From assembly GCA_014607495.2 (NCBI GenBank), contig CP053149.1, forward strand, positions 11,978,120-12,042,119: 64,000 nt of DNA. Direction: 5' to 3'. The notes under the pieces were generated by a model. It had not been told where the DNA came from, did no database searches, and saw only the letters and a program-made list of their open reading frames with translations. Below are positions 20,193 to 31,900 of the stretch, one piece after another (the stretch's first letter is position 1; each line of letters opens with the position of its first letter). Made by a program: the position numbers and the translations under genes. The stretch comes from Carposina sasakii. Its lineage: Eukaryota; Arthropoda; Insecta; Lepidoptera; Carposinidae.

Positions 20193-23100
20193 ATGACCGA
20201 CACAATACAAGGAACAGTTGTTAAGCTGGAAGGTGGTCAGAACTGGAACGTCTGGAAGTTCCAGACCACGATATTATTAAAAAATCAAAACTTGTACAAC
20301 GTGGTTACTAAGTTGGAAAAGCCGAAGGGTCAGGAAGAACTAGAAAAATGGGAAAAACTAGATGTGAAGGCACAAACTATTTTGGTTACAAGAATGTCGG
20401 AAAGTGTGATGCTGCATGTTCTCTCATGCACTACATCAGCTGAAATGTGGCGTAAACTTCTAAGTATCTACGAACAGAAAAGCGAGACAAGCATCCACAT
20501 TAAGCAACAGAGATTTTTTCAACTGAAATATGATGAAACCACAGAAATGTCAGTATTCCTATCGAAGGTGCAAGAAATGCATAATGAGTTAAAACAGTTA
20601 GGAGAAAATATATCAGAAAAGTTTGTAATCACAAAAGTTATAATGTCTCTGCCGGATGACTACAAACATTTCATATCGGCTTGGGAGTCGGTACCAGATG
20701 AAAAGCAAAATATCGAAAATTTGTTTGCTAGACTATTGGTAGAAGAAGAGAGATTAAGGGAAAAAGGTGGGACATCATCAAGGTCATCATCATCAGCATT
20801 CTTTGCGAAAAAGACTGTGAAAAAGGACATCCAGTGTTACAAGTGTAAGAAGTACGGACATTACCAAAGTGAATGTAGGTATAATAAAATAAACAATCGT
20901 AACAGTGTGAATAGTACAATCGATAACAAATGCTTCTATTGTGGTAAACCGGGACATACAAAATTTCAGTGTCGCTTCAGAAAGAACAAGGAAAGTAATG
21001 CGTTTATTGCGTCTGGACTGTCGGATAGTGGTAAAAGTTATGAACATTCTAAATGGCTCGTAGATTCGGGTGCAAGCGAGCATATGTGTTGTGAACGAAA
21101 CCTATTTACATCATTCACAAGTTTGAAAGATAAGTCTGTTGTGTTGGGTGATGGAACTCAAATTAGTGCTCTTGGAAATGGACAGATGGCAGTGCAAGTA
21201 TTCAATGGAAAGTGTTGGGTGGACACTACCATAGACAACGTGCTATACGTTCCAGCATTAAAAACAAACTTATTATCTGTCAAATGTATTACTGCGAAAG
21301 GTTATGTCATAGTGACAGAACAAAATGAATGTAAAGTTTACAAAAACAAGAAACTTTGTGCAATTGCAGAACGTGTAGGAAATCTGTATTATCTTCAGTT
21401 CTTATACAAGCAAAATAACGCAAATGTGGCAGAAACCAGAGAAAGTAACAAAGTGGATTTGATTGAGTGGCACCAGAGATTTGCTCATCAAAATATGGTA
21501 TATGTCAAAGATATTTTGAAAAATAACAATATTAAAGTGACTGATACCCATGATATTGAAATGTGTGAGAGTTGTGTGACAGGAAAAATCCACCGGCAAC
21601 CATTTCCAAACAGTGAAAATAAGTCAACAAAAACATGTCAGTTGATTCACGCGGACGTTTGTGGCCCAATGGAGGAGTACTCAGTGGGGCGTTCGAGATA
21701 CTTTTTGATATTCAAAGATGACTACTCAAAGTATAGACATGTGTACTTTATTAAAGGAAAACATGAAGTGAAAGATTGCATAGAAAATTTTATCAACAAG
21801 GCAGAAAATGAAACAGGCAACAAGATTAAATACTTCAGAAGTGATAATGGCTTAGAATTTGTGAATAAAGATGTGCAGAAGATATTCCACGAAAGAGGCA
21901 TCATACATCAGCGAACTGTACCCTACACACCTGAGCAAAATGGGAAAGCGGAGAGGGAAAACCGGACACTTGTTGAAGCAGCCAGAACTATGATATATTC
22001 GAAAAATTTGCCTAAGGCTCTGTGGGCAGAAGCAGTGAATACTGCTGCTTATATTTTGAATCGGACTGGTAAAAGCTCAGTAGAAAAGAAAACACCTTAT
22101 ACTCTATGGACAGATAAAGTATTTGATATCCACACTTTGAAAGTTTTTGGAACATCTGTCATAGCTCACATTCCTGAAGAGAGAAGGAAAAAGTGGGACC
22201 CAAAAGGAGAGAGTGGAATTTGGGTTGGATATGGTGAAAATATTAAGGGATACAGGATCTATTTTCCGCAGAAGAACAAGGTTGAAGTGAAACGAGATGT
22301 GATTTTTATGGATGTGAAAAACAAAGAAATTGTAATACAGAATATAGATAATATAGTACTGAGTCGAGAAGAGACAGTTACTGAAGCAGCAGAAAATATA
22401 CCTATAGATGACACTTGTTCTAGTGAAGATTCACAGATGAGTCAGGAGAGGTTACAGATTCAAGATGCTTCAGATGATAGTGAGTATGTACCTTGCCAGG
22501 AAAGTGAAGACCAGGTAAGTGATGATTCACTATCAAATTCATCGGAAAATTCCCAAAAAAATGAACAATCTCAGCGTGTAAGAAAGCAGACATCCTTTTA
22601 CAAATGCAACCAAGTTAGCCTTTTAGACGAGGAACCCAAATCTTATGACGAGGCTATGAAAAGGGAGGATGCAGGTATGTGGACTATAGCTATAGATAAG
22701 GAAATAGAGACTTTGGAAAAAAATAATACATGGGATGTTTGTGATAATCCAGTCAACAGTAAAGTAATTAGTAGCAAGTGGGTTTTTAAGATAAAGAGAA
22801 TAGGAGATAAAACTCAGTATAAAGCAAGGCTAGTAGCCAGGGGTTTTGAACAGCAGGATTCAATTGATATATGTGAAATATATGCGCCTGTTGCAAAACT
22901 GTCAACCTTTAGAGTATTTACTGTTATAGCAACTAAATTAAAAATTCCAATTTTTCAAATGGATGTTACAGGGGCCTTTCTATATGGTGAAATAAATGAG
23001 GAAGTTTATATTAGTTTACCAGAGGGGGCATACAATGACAACAAAAATATTGTTAAATTAAATAAGTCACTGTACGGTCTTAAAAAGTCACCAAAGTATT

Positions 23101-24164
23101 GGAATGAAAAATTCCACTCAGTTATTACAAAACAAGGTTTTACAAGATCACTAAGTGATTCATGTTTTTATTTTAAAAGCAATGGTGAAAATAAAATGTA
23201 TCTCTTGTTGTATGTGGACGATTTATTAATATGTGGTACAAATGAGGAAGAAGTTAAGAAATTAAAATTAAACTTAAGTAAAGCATTCGAAATTAAAGAT
23301 CTTGGTCTAGTGTCTGAATTTCTTGGAATAAATGTAAATCAAAATTTAACTAATGGTGTAACAGAATTGAGTCAGAAAACATATTTAGAAAATGTATTAA
23401 AAAAATTTAAAATGTATGATTGTAAACCGATATCTACCCCTATGGATCAAAATTTCAATGTCAAAATATTAAATGATGGGTCAGTTGATAAAAATAAAAA
23501 TTTTGAAAACCTATGTCGAAAAATTATAGGTTGTTTGATGTATGCTATGTCAGGGACAAGACCTGATTTATGTGTAGCTTTATCTATACTCAGTCGTTAT
23601 CAAAATTGTGCAAGTAATGAATTGCTAATGGCTTTAAAACGTGTACTTAGATATGTTAAATATAGTATTGATTATAAACTTATATATAAATGTAATGATG
23701 AACAGTTGATTGGTTATTGTGATGCTGATTGGGGTGGAGACCTAAGAGATAGGAAATCCACAACAGGTTTTTGTTTCCTATATGGAAATTGTTTAGTATC
23801 TTGGTGCTCAAAGAAGCAATGCTCTGTTAGTCTTTCATCTACTGAATCTGAATACATAGCAGCAAGCATAACTGCTAGTGAAGCATGTTGGCTAAGAAAC
23901 TTAATATTAGATTTTAATGAAAATGTAAATGAGCCAGTCAAAATTCATTGTGATAATCAGTCGGCTATAATGATTGCTAATACAAATTGTGTAAAACGTT
24001 TAAAACATATAGACATAAGATATCATTTTTTGAAAGAGTTAATAGAAACAGGTAAAATATGTTTAGAGTACATTAAAACAGAGGAACAAGTTGCAGATAT
24101 GTTTACTAAGGCGGTAAATAAAAACTTGATTCTTAAGTTTACCAAAAAGCTATCTTTGTATTAG
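20193..24164 (+). CDS. copia Gag-Pol polyprotein, 1323 aa, uninterrupted
   Basis: A single polyprotein in Ty1/copia order. Gag covers roughly residues 1-200 and is followed by two CCHC zinc knuckles, C215-C218-H223-C228 and C247-C250-H255-C260. The aspartic protease has D291 in VDSGAS. The integrase zinc region has H427, H432, C458 and C461. Its core has D488, D551 (SDNG) and E587, the DD35E spacing. Reverse transcriptase has D924 (FQMDVTGAFL) and the YVDD box at 1007-1010. RNase H has D1177, E1218 and D1254, and the C-terminus has ADMFTK at 1301-1306. No stop or frameshift breaks it, so it could be functional. The ATG at 20193 is preceded by an A-rich context. The RT/RNase H third is clearly more AT-rich than the rest. 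A perfect splice donor lies at 22515 within the ORF, which could make a shorter Gag-PR-IN message (see findings). Confidence 0.97.
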   Translation: MTDTIQGTVVKLEGGQNWNVWKFQTTILLKNQNLYNVVTKLEKPKGQEELEKWEKLDVKAQTILVTRMSESVMLHVLSCTTSAEMWRKLLSIYEQKSETSIHIKQQRFFQLKYDETTEMSVFLSKVQEMHNELKQLGENISEKFVITKVIMSLPDDYKHFISAWESVPDEKQNIENLFARLLVEEERLREKGGTSSRSSSSAFFAKKTVKKDIQCYKCKKYGHYQSECRYNKINNRNSVNSTIDNKCFYCGKPGHTKFQCRFRKNKESNAFIASGLSDSGKSYEHSKWLVDSGASEHMCCERNLFTSFTSLKDKSVVLGDGTQISALGNGQMAVQVFNGKCWVDTTIDNVLYVPALKTNLLSVKCITAKGYVIVTEQNECKVYKNKKLCAIAERVGNLYYLQFLYKQNNANVAETRESNKVDLIEWHQRFAHQNMVYVKDILKNNNIKVTDTHDIEMCESCVTGKIHRQPFPNSENKSTKTCQLIHADVCGPMEEYSVGRSRYFLIFKDDYSKYRHVYFIKGKHEVKDCIENFINKAENETGNKIKYFRSDNGLEFVNKDVQKIFHERGIIHQRTVPYTPEQNGKAERENRTLVEAARTMIYSKNLPKALWAEAVNTAAYILNRTGKSSVEKKTPYTLWTDKVFDIHTLKVFGTSVIAHIPEERRKKWDPKGESGIWVGYGENIKGYRIYFPQKNKVEVKRDVIFMDVKNKEIVIQNIDNIVLSREETVTEAAENIPIDDTCSSEDSQMSQERLQIQDASDDSEYVPCQESEDQVSDDSLSNSSENSQKNEQSQRVRKQTSFYKCNQVSLLDEEPKSYDEAMKREDAGMWTIAIDKEIETLEKNNTWDVCDNPVNSKVISSKWVFKIKRIGDKTQYKARLVARGFEQQDSIDICEIYAPVAKLSTFRVFTVIATKLKIPIFQMDVTGAFLYGEINEEVYISLPEGAYNDNKNIVKLNKSLYGLKKSPKYWNEKFHSVITKQGFTRSLSDSCFYFKSNGENKMYLLLYVDDLLICGTNEEEVKKLKLNLSKAFEIKDLGLVSEFLGINVNQNLTNGVTELSQKTYLENVLKKFKMYDCKPISTPMDQNFNVKILNDGSVDKNKNFENLCRKIIGCLMYAMSGTRPDLCVALSILSRYQNCASNELLMALKRVLRYVKYSIDYKLIYKCNDEQLIGYCDADWGGDLRDRKSTTGFCFLYGNCLVSWCSKKQCSVSLSSTESEYIAASITASEACWLRNLILDFNENVNEPVKIHCDNQSAIMIANTNCVKRLKHIDIRYHFLKELIETGKICLEYIKTEEQVADMFTKAVNKNLILKFTKKLSLY

Positions 24165-24183
24165 TGTAGATAAATAATGCATT

Positions 24184-24192
24184 GAAGGGGGG
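24184..24192 (+). other. Polypurine tract of the copia element
   Basis: GAAGGGGGG lies directly before the TG of the 3' LTR. This is the expected position and composition for plus-strand DNA priming. Confidence 0.9.
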
Positions 24193-24355
24193 TGTTAATG
24201 AATGCATTGCATTATTTATAATATACTGGCAACACCGTGTTTGTGGTAACACTGATTGTAATGGCGGATTAGTCTCTAGTGTTTTTCAATGGTTATTTTA
24301 GAGAAATAAAACTTCAAATATATTCAATATCGTGTTTGCTTCTTGTAAAACAACA
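24193..24355 (+). repeat. 3' LTR of the copia element
   Basis: 163 bp, apparently identical to the 5' LTR. Its AATAAA at 24305-24310 would be the polyadenylation signal. It is followed by the right target duplication GATTA. Confidence 0.97.
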
Positions 24356-24360
24356 GATTA

Positions 24361-25276
24361 AACCGAGCTTATTGCCGTATTCACTTTAACCTCGCCCACA
24401 CAGAATATTCGTCTGAGTGTGGCATTATCGGATTTGGGAATTGGCCTTAAAGGCAAAAACATTTTTGCCGACGGATAGAATGGCCATGTATCACTGACTT
24501 ACAAGTTTATTTCAGCCCGCCCACTTCCTCTGAGTGACCGATGACGAGATGAATATTACCGGGACGTAGGTAGAGATTAAATAGCTACATCAATTTACTC
24601 AATAGAATCTCCGCAAAGATTGTGTCATGCATTTGACACAGTATCTGCCTAGATTCGTGTTCTTGTGAAATAAAACAGATGACATCATCGTGCCAAAAGT
24701 TTACTTTTTATTTTACGTTAGCTCTTTGTTACTCTCTGTTGCACAAAATAGTTAATATTATTTTAGTAGTGAGATTAATATTTACGATGTGTGTTCTGCT
24801 GCGAATAGAAAACAGTAGAAATTTTTTTGAAGTACGAATATCATATTAACATTTGTAATTTTTTGTTCTGTACCTTACGTGTTTTACCTTTAAGTTCGCG
24901 TGTAGCACTTTCGGTACAGTATTCAGTTTTTACTTGAAATATGATTAAATTAACATACTAAGCCTCTATACATAGGGTGTTTTAATTAAGTTTATACGGT
25001 ATAAACAAATTAAAATATCTACGTACACTATCGCAATAACAGATCTAGTTAAGTTGTAAATTAATATTCAAAACAGGTTTTTTTTTACAAATTACGTTGT
25101 TTACTAAAGTTTCACATGTGTGACGTATTTTACAAAATCATTAGCAATTGTAAAAATGTATTATGTCTTAATAATACTAATAACAAGCTAAAAAAGAGTT
25201 CACAGTCAATAGTTTTCCCGTCTTGTTAAAGAAGGCGATAGTGAAAGTGTCATAGTGTGGGTGTTCGCGGACTGAG
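24361..25276. other. Intronic stretch downstream of copia
   Basis: AT-rich and without a supported exon or repeat. The sequence before 19861 and after 24360 reads as one continuous unique region once the element is set aside. Confidence 0.5.
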
Positions 25277-25356
25277 CTAGCCGCGTGTGGGTGTGATGGA
25301 TGCATCTCCAACCGGTCTGCGCCCGGCCGCTCGCCGACTCGTCCACCCACATTTAC

Positions 25357-25489
25357 TTTCAATAGCATTCGCTCCAATAATCGGCGCAACTTTGCGACTA
25401 AATCTGAGAGGCGATTTTGATTTATCACTGTTTGCAAAATGCTTCAAATCCTCACTAAGCTTTATGCTTTTATCCTCTAGTGCAGCCAT
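25357..25489 (-). CDS. Weak candidate: first coding exon of an unknown minus-strand gene
   Basis: On the minus strand, an ATG at 25489 followed by G opens MAALEDKSIKLSEDLKHFAN and continues to about residue 44 (APIIGANAIE). There the sequence GAAA|GTAAAT offers a possible donor with GT at 25356-25355. Past that point the frame becomes Arg/Gly-rich and stops at 25277, as intron read-through would. The peptide has a balanced, soluble, coding-like composition unlike neighbouring random ORFs. I recognise no family, and the donor is only moderate. It could be chance or an old processed pseudogene fragment. Confidence 0.25.
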
Positions 25490-27704
25490 GAGATAAGATT
25501 GATGTTAAACATGAAACAGGTAGAGTTTCTATATTCGATATGATTCACGTACTAAAAGCGTAAAATTCATGTGTAACCCTATTATATATTAGTTTTCAAC
25601 TCGTCATCGGTAACATTTACAAGTACCAACCAAAATATTAACCAAACTATGTTGAAAGATACATTGATATAGGCATCGAAATTAGCACGCTTGCCAATAC
25701 CGCTTCAGAACGTAAGTACAGTCGTGTCGTTCCTCGAAAACTCGAAATTCTTTCCAGCAATTCGCACAGGTACGCACAAATGTTGATATATTATGTTCGT
25801 GAATTTGCATAAGTCCCTTAAAATATCATCAACATTCACTTAAGTCCTAATTAACTTTTACTCACAGACTGTGCGAATGGATATGCTGAGGATTAACCGA
25901 CACACTAGCAACGATCTTTTGTTAGTAACACGTAAAATGTAAATCGTCTATGTATTAATGTAAATTTATAAATCCAGTATTCTCGAACAACAGAATCAAC
26001 TTTTCGCATTGACCATTGCATGGCTTTTGAGAAACTGAGCAGAACTCTATCCAGGAACTCGATCGGTTTTGTCGGTTCCGCAAATAAACCGTACTCTGTC
26101 TTAGTTCTCTTGAGGGGTTTTCAAAACCCGTCCTGCCAAGTGCTCCGGCGGCGTAGAATATTCGAAGCGTTTAAAAGCTGCCAGTAATCTCGACTGGACG
26201 CTTTGTTCGCGATGCGGGAGTTGTTTCACAGGTTGTGAACTTTGCGGCCCGCCGCGCACGGCATACATGCCGATTGATAGCTATTCCATATGAATCTTTG
26301 GAGAAGATAGAGTATAGGAATCCACAGAAATCTTGCATTTTATCTAAATGCCTAAGCCAAACATATTTTTCATTTAATCGCCTATGTAAACGTAAAAGAT
26401 TTGCAAATTGCCTAATACTAAATTTATGTTTAGATAAACACAAGGTCACCGCTCTTGAAATCGGCCGGTAGTCCGTAAGTCGACACGCACTAGAGGTAAG
26501 CAGACGCGGCCCAGACGGCGAGCGTTCGAATAGACACCGTTACGCGATTTATATACACACGTACAATTACCTACGCCATGTCCGTCTCTAATATTAGACA
26601 ATCCAGAAATTCCATCGTAGTGCCTTTCATTTGACCTGTGTTTGCGTAGAGTTGATTGATACTTCAAGTTAGGCTAATTGTTTAACTAAGCTTCCCGGCA
26701 ATCCTCTGAAAGCCAGCGATGCGGTCGGTGTTGTGCTCGTGCTGGCGTTCATTAACTCGATGCAGTGCAGTGGTCGTACCCGTACTGCTGTCGTTTGCAT
26801 TAGTTTAAAAATCACTTAATCTGACCTGGATCGTACGCTAGCCTGCCCCAAGTAATTGCCGCATAAATTGTCGTTTTCGTTTTTAATTGTGCTAGATATT
26901 GCTCTTATGCATTTTTGACTGTGTTGAATATTTGCGTTCAGAAATACATTTTACGGATACCGTTTTACCCCGTTATCCAATCATTAGTGAGCACCGTGCT
27001 AGCGCATGTTAGTAATAATTCATTTGTAATGAAGCAATCTTACATCATTAGCCACCCGGAACGCAGTGAGAATCCATTTCGTGGTTTCCTTATTAAAATC
27101 CACCGCGTTCAGAAATGTTACGCAGTTATAAATAACAGAATTTAATAAGATGTCCAACTTTCACATCGTGTGATAAGTGAGGTGTCACGTTCTATTCGCT
27201 CTCGGATTTCGACACACTCCGCTCAATTTGAACTCTAACAAACTGAGTAAGTACGGCTCTTTTCGCAAACATTTCATAACTAGATATTGCATTATATTTT
27301 ACTTGCAAAGCCTAGCAAAACCTCAGGTATGTAATCAAAATTCTCTAAAACACAATTACCGTTAAATGCGGTATTTCAAAACCTTCTCCACTTTGGAGTG
27401 TCCGCTGAATTTGTGCTTTCTAAAAACGTCAGTCTCTAAATTTAATCTTTCCACCGCCGAGCGCAGAGCGCAGATGAAAAATACTGTCGTGTCGTGTCCA
27501 TTAGGCAAAGTATATTTTTAGATAGTGCTCTCCACTTCACATAATACCCATTCCACTTTAACTTTTTGACTTTTCTGTAAACAATGCCGACTAGAAGTTC
27601 ATTTAAAATAAATGATCAAAAGATTATTAGTTGCCAGTTAATGAAAATAAGAACTGCTGAATTGTAATAAGAAATACTACTATAGCATTTCTAGAGTCGT
27701 CAAT
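25490..27704. other. Intronic stretch without a supported gene
   Basis: Mixed composition with a GC-richer patch at 26130-26280. ORFs on both strands overlap and have no recognisable domains. Nothing else seen. Confidence 0.5.
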
Positions 27705-28271
27705 AAATAAAAGAATTATTATTAAAAAAACAAAATACCCGACTGCACACTAAAAAAAGAGTAAAACAAGCCACACAATAATATTGATCAATCAAATGCT
27801 AAAAACTAATTATGTAATACCGTTTAAACAATACCTATATTAAAATACACTACAATATGTGTTCGTAATCGATAGTTAAATAAACAGAAACTTATTTTGA
27901 AAAATTTACTGAATATAATTTATAAATGTTGATGGAAAGCATCGCAGGCGGGGACCAACAGAGGCTTATTTATGTCATTTCGTGTGCACCATTAGCAGAA
28001 TTTTCGTTGGTGGCGGCAAGGTGGTCCCCGCCTGCGAGCTTTCCATCAACATTTATAAATTTTCAGTAAATTTGTATTCAAAATAGTTTCTGTTTATTTA
28101 ACTATCGATTACGAACACATATTGTAGTGTATTTTAATATAGGTATTGTTTAAACGGTATTACATAATTAGTTTTTAGCATTTGATTGACAATATATTGT
28201 GTGGCTTGTTTTACTCTTTTTTTAGTGTGCAGTCGGGTATTTTGTTTTTTTAATAATAATTCTTTTATTTT
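27705..28271. mobile_element. Foldback (long-TIR) element, 567 bp
   Basis: Two arms of about 250 bp, 27705-27957 and 28022-28271, are near-perfect inverted copies around a 64-bp spacer. Arm landmarks are AAAAGAATTATTATTAAAAA at the outer end, ATACCCGACTGCACAC, TACCGTTTAAACAATACC, TTCGTAATCGATAGTT and, at the inner end, GTTGATGGAAAGC then GCAGGCGGGGACCA. Small differences (for example GCATCGCAGG against GCTCGCAGG) show slight divergence. No coding capacity. The target duplication is not clear because the flanks are AT-rich. Confidence 0.85.
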
Positions 28272-28617
28272 AACTTTTTAGCTGTTTTTATTTAACGAAA
28301 ATGTTGTAGATTAGAAACTATTTTTAAGACATTTTAAATTTTTCGACGACATTTGCTTTAATTACAGTGATGTTGCGAGAGAAACACGAAAGAAAAAGAA
28401 CGAGTTATTTATACTTTATAAGTTTCGCTCAGACGAGAAGTATCGAAAAAATCGCATTTAAACGACCGTCAACGACGTGTGCCCTTATGCGTGTGCCCGC
28501 ATTCGGGCTGTATATCAGCAATCCCCCTCCGCACCGCGCCGCGCGCCGATGCCAGGCCACGCCCTATCTTTTTGCTTGCTAACGCATAGTTGCTTTGCGT
28601 TGACGCAGAATTAACAG

Positions 28618-28920
28618 TCCCGTGGGAATTTTGAGAAAAAACGTATCCTATATTAATTACTCCCGTGATGAAAGAACTAATGATACCGCATACATATTTT
28701 TGTTGTTTAAAGGGAATTGAAAAAATATTATTATGTCTTTATCCCGTGGGACTTTTAGATAAAATGTATCCTATGACACTCCCGTAATCAAGACAAATCT
28801 AGATACCTCATACATCAAAATCCATCAGCCGTTTAGGCTACAGAGTCACAAAGGAACGACATACATACATACTTACATACACTCCCTCAACATTACCCTC
28901 TTTGGCAGTCGGGTAAAAAT
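28618..28920 (+). repeat. Two diverged copies of a dispersed retroelement tail
   Basis: CCCGTGGGAATTTTGAGA (28619 on) and CCCGTGGGACTTTTAGAT (about 28744 on) begin related blocks. Each continues with GTATCCTAT, a CTCCCGT segment and a CATACAT segment. The second block carries CATCAGCCGTTTAGG and a CATACATACATAC run before GGCAGTCGGGTAAAAAT. This pattern is widespread at 3' ends of insect LINE-derived repeats. The closing GCAGTCGGGTA also occurs in both arms of the neighbouring foldback element, which suggests related or composite origin. Confidence 0.55.
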
Positions 28921-31900
28921 ACCACGAATCGTTCGCGAATGAGGAGGGGAGGCGTGCGGCGCATTCCTACATGCCGCGCATTTCCATCCGATATTGCGCC
29001 GCCATTATGGTCTCCTCGGTCCCCTCCCCGGTCCCTCACCCCGCCGCCCTTTAATTAAACGGTGAGGCCCGAGAGACACGTCTCCTCCAGCATCGTGGAA
29101 AATCACGTAAATAGCACCAAAGTTACTTCAAGCCGCTCAGTCCACTCCGCTGATAAGAAACTCGTTGTCTCCGCTCTTAAATAAATTACACTTTACTTAC
29201 TCTCGTAGTCCGTGCAGTCCAACCAATCGCTAGCCCGCCGTCAGGTTATCAGTACAACGGTCGTGATTGACTACGGTAATGTTCCAGAAATAACATTCTT
29301 GCGCCATTTTCTGTAATGTTTCAGCGGCATAATAACCCTAATAAACCATGAGCAAAAATATTGTGCGAGCTCTGGTTTCTATGACAACGGCTAGGCGAAA
29401 CAATGCATGTAATTCGTCGACATTAACCTCCTTTCTCAAACACATCCGCGCTATAAACTAGAGGTGGCTCGAACGGGGCACGTAATGGTGTTGTCGAGGC
29501 CCCGGCGTCGTCTATCGGCCGTAATGAGACTTATCTCAACTCGTTTACATGCGCTGTGTGTCAGCCTCGACCTTGGCACCTCGCATCACGCACAGAATTC
29601 GACGCGTCCGGTCGTACGCTTGCGTCATCGTTCGCCGACAGCGAAAGTCTAGCCCTTAAACGGAAGAACGGGAACGGGCTAGCCAAGCGTTCTCAACTAG
29701 TTCTTATGCATTTTTTGAATTTGTAACAAGTCGTTAAATTGTATTTGCTAAACCTTAATAGGATACATACATTAGTACCTAAATATCGGAACACCTAAAA
29801 TAAATTGTCCGGTACAAAATTACAATGTGAAAAATGTATCACATATTAGGAATTTATTAAGCCAACATTTATAGCCTTAACCAGAGACGTGGTTATTTCA
29901 TGTGTCTTAACTGTAAAAATACAAAATGGTATTCTTAAAGCTATTTCTAAAAGCACAACAAAAAGTAAATAGAGAAGTCAAATATGACGATAACACGGTA
30001 CATACTGTACAATCGACCGAAAATTGAAGAGCGCCATGAAATGACTCGACGGTTCACGATGTGATGGAATCGGCGGCAGCCCCGTTACTCGTGAGAGCAG
30101 ATCGTTATCCTCACTTAGCAGCACTGAATAACTCAGATCGACAGGCAATCGCTTCATGAAAGTGCATTTTCAGCCCGAGGCAACGCTCGACGTGCCACGC
30201 TTTAGCCCCGCCGACGCTTTACATGACAATTGCAACGTCCCTCAGGCGAGCCTCCAGACTTTCCGAACGCGCTATCTTTCCATTCTATTCCAACTCTTAA
30301 ATTCCTTTCAATATTCGCAGTTAAATACATTTTTTAGGAGAGAACTTGTAACTGATAAAAGTTTTCTGTTATTTTTTTTATAATAGCTAGTGTTGTTGGA
30401 GAAAATTGCATTTTACTTGAGCCCCTAGACTAGGGATGGTCAATAAGAGCTCCCCCGGCTGGGCTGTTCTTTCTCCGCTCGGTTTGCATAATTGAATACG
30501 CTCACTAGTCGCGTCACGCGCGCCTCCATCTGACTTAGCATCCTTAATTGGCCTGTGTATTATTTGCCAATTAAAGTGAATTCTCATCGTGGACGTGACA
30601 CGAAACTTGTATGATTTACCACCTACAAGCTAATCCATCTAATTTATTTCTCCTAATTCACAAACAAACCAATATTCAAGATCCGTTGTGCATGTACATG
30701 TATATCTCGCTGCTAAACGATTATTTTTATTTTGATACTTTTATTATAAGTGAGTGTTATTTGACTTTGTATTCGTCCGTCAGTTGAGCTAAAGAGAACT
30801 TTAGTGATTTATACATAAATCGTCTGTTTTTATTTATACTGAAAGTAATTACTGTTGCGGCTGAGTCACTGACGTATATTCAAATGACCTATGTATTCCT
30901 CATTTGTAACGTAGTGAAAATAATATATTGCATCTTCGGTAATTTATAAATAGATTTTTTTCTCCATTTTCTTCATTAATAATTTTATAAATAGTATTTA
31001 CGTAAAATTATAAGCTAGTGTTGTAGGCACTGATTGATGATACAACGGTGTGCCAAAAGAGCAAAATTATTCGGCCCGTTGACGACAAATCTCGAAGATT
31101 CAAGGCTATTGATATAATGCAGAAATCCTGTTCCCATCGGGTCCCAGGATCCGCTCCCGGCGGCGATGCAGGAATGCGTGCAAAATAAACAGGTCCAGTC
31201 CAACCGGTTCGGTACTTCCACGGCTTTGTCCGTACAGACGCAACCTTTCCCCCTCTCTCGTATTTACACTGGCTGCTTTTAAAATAGTTTTACCGCTCTT
31301 AAATCGCATTACATGCTTCTACTCTTTACTTCACAAATCCGTTCTCTGCGAACATCGCTGCACTAGAAGTTGGATACCCAATTGATATTTATGTTGTTTT
31401 CGTGTTTTGACTTCTCGAATTTTAGTTCCACTGTGTTTTATTTCGTTGTCTGTCGAATATTTTTTTTTGTTACAAAATGGCTAGCTTTGCTGCATTGTTG
31501 ATGAAGAATATGAAAATTCATGTGTTCAAATTTAGCTTTTGGTAACTACTGTTCTTTGTCTTTTGTTATCCTTCCACTTGTTGAAATTTTGTGCATGAGT
31601 TTTTTCTTTTTACAAAGCAATACGTCTTTACCTCAAAACCAACTGTTACTTCGTTAACCATACGTACCGCGGCTAACTATCTAATGACTAGGGCATTAGG
31701 TTGTCACTATTAACACTGCAAAAAGGGACGCATTAGACGATGTGTTCGCTTGCAGCGCTCGATAGACGACAGCGGCCATATATCTCCGGCCGGGCGTGTG
31801 ATGTATGGCTGCAAATCAAACCCCGTGCTATGTACTATCGCCGTTGTACAGCACTGTACTGCCACATTATCTGTAATAAATGTTACGTCATTCGTCTCAC

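Larger units (their letters stand above)
19866..24355 (+). mobile_element. Complete Ty1/copia LTR retrotransposon, 4490 bp
   Basis: All parts of an active-looking copia element are present. There are two 163-bp LTRs that look identical base for base, with TG...CA ends, and a 5-bp target duplication GATTA at 19861-19865 and 24356-24360. A primer site lies at 20029, a single gag-pol ORF at 20193-24164 and a polypurine tract at 24184-24192. It is inserted in the same orientation as mbl, so its promoter and poly(A) signal (AATAAA in the LTR) could affect mbl transcripts. Identical LTRs and an uninterrupted ORF indicate recent insertion. Confidence 0.97.
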
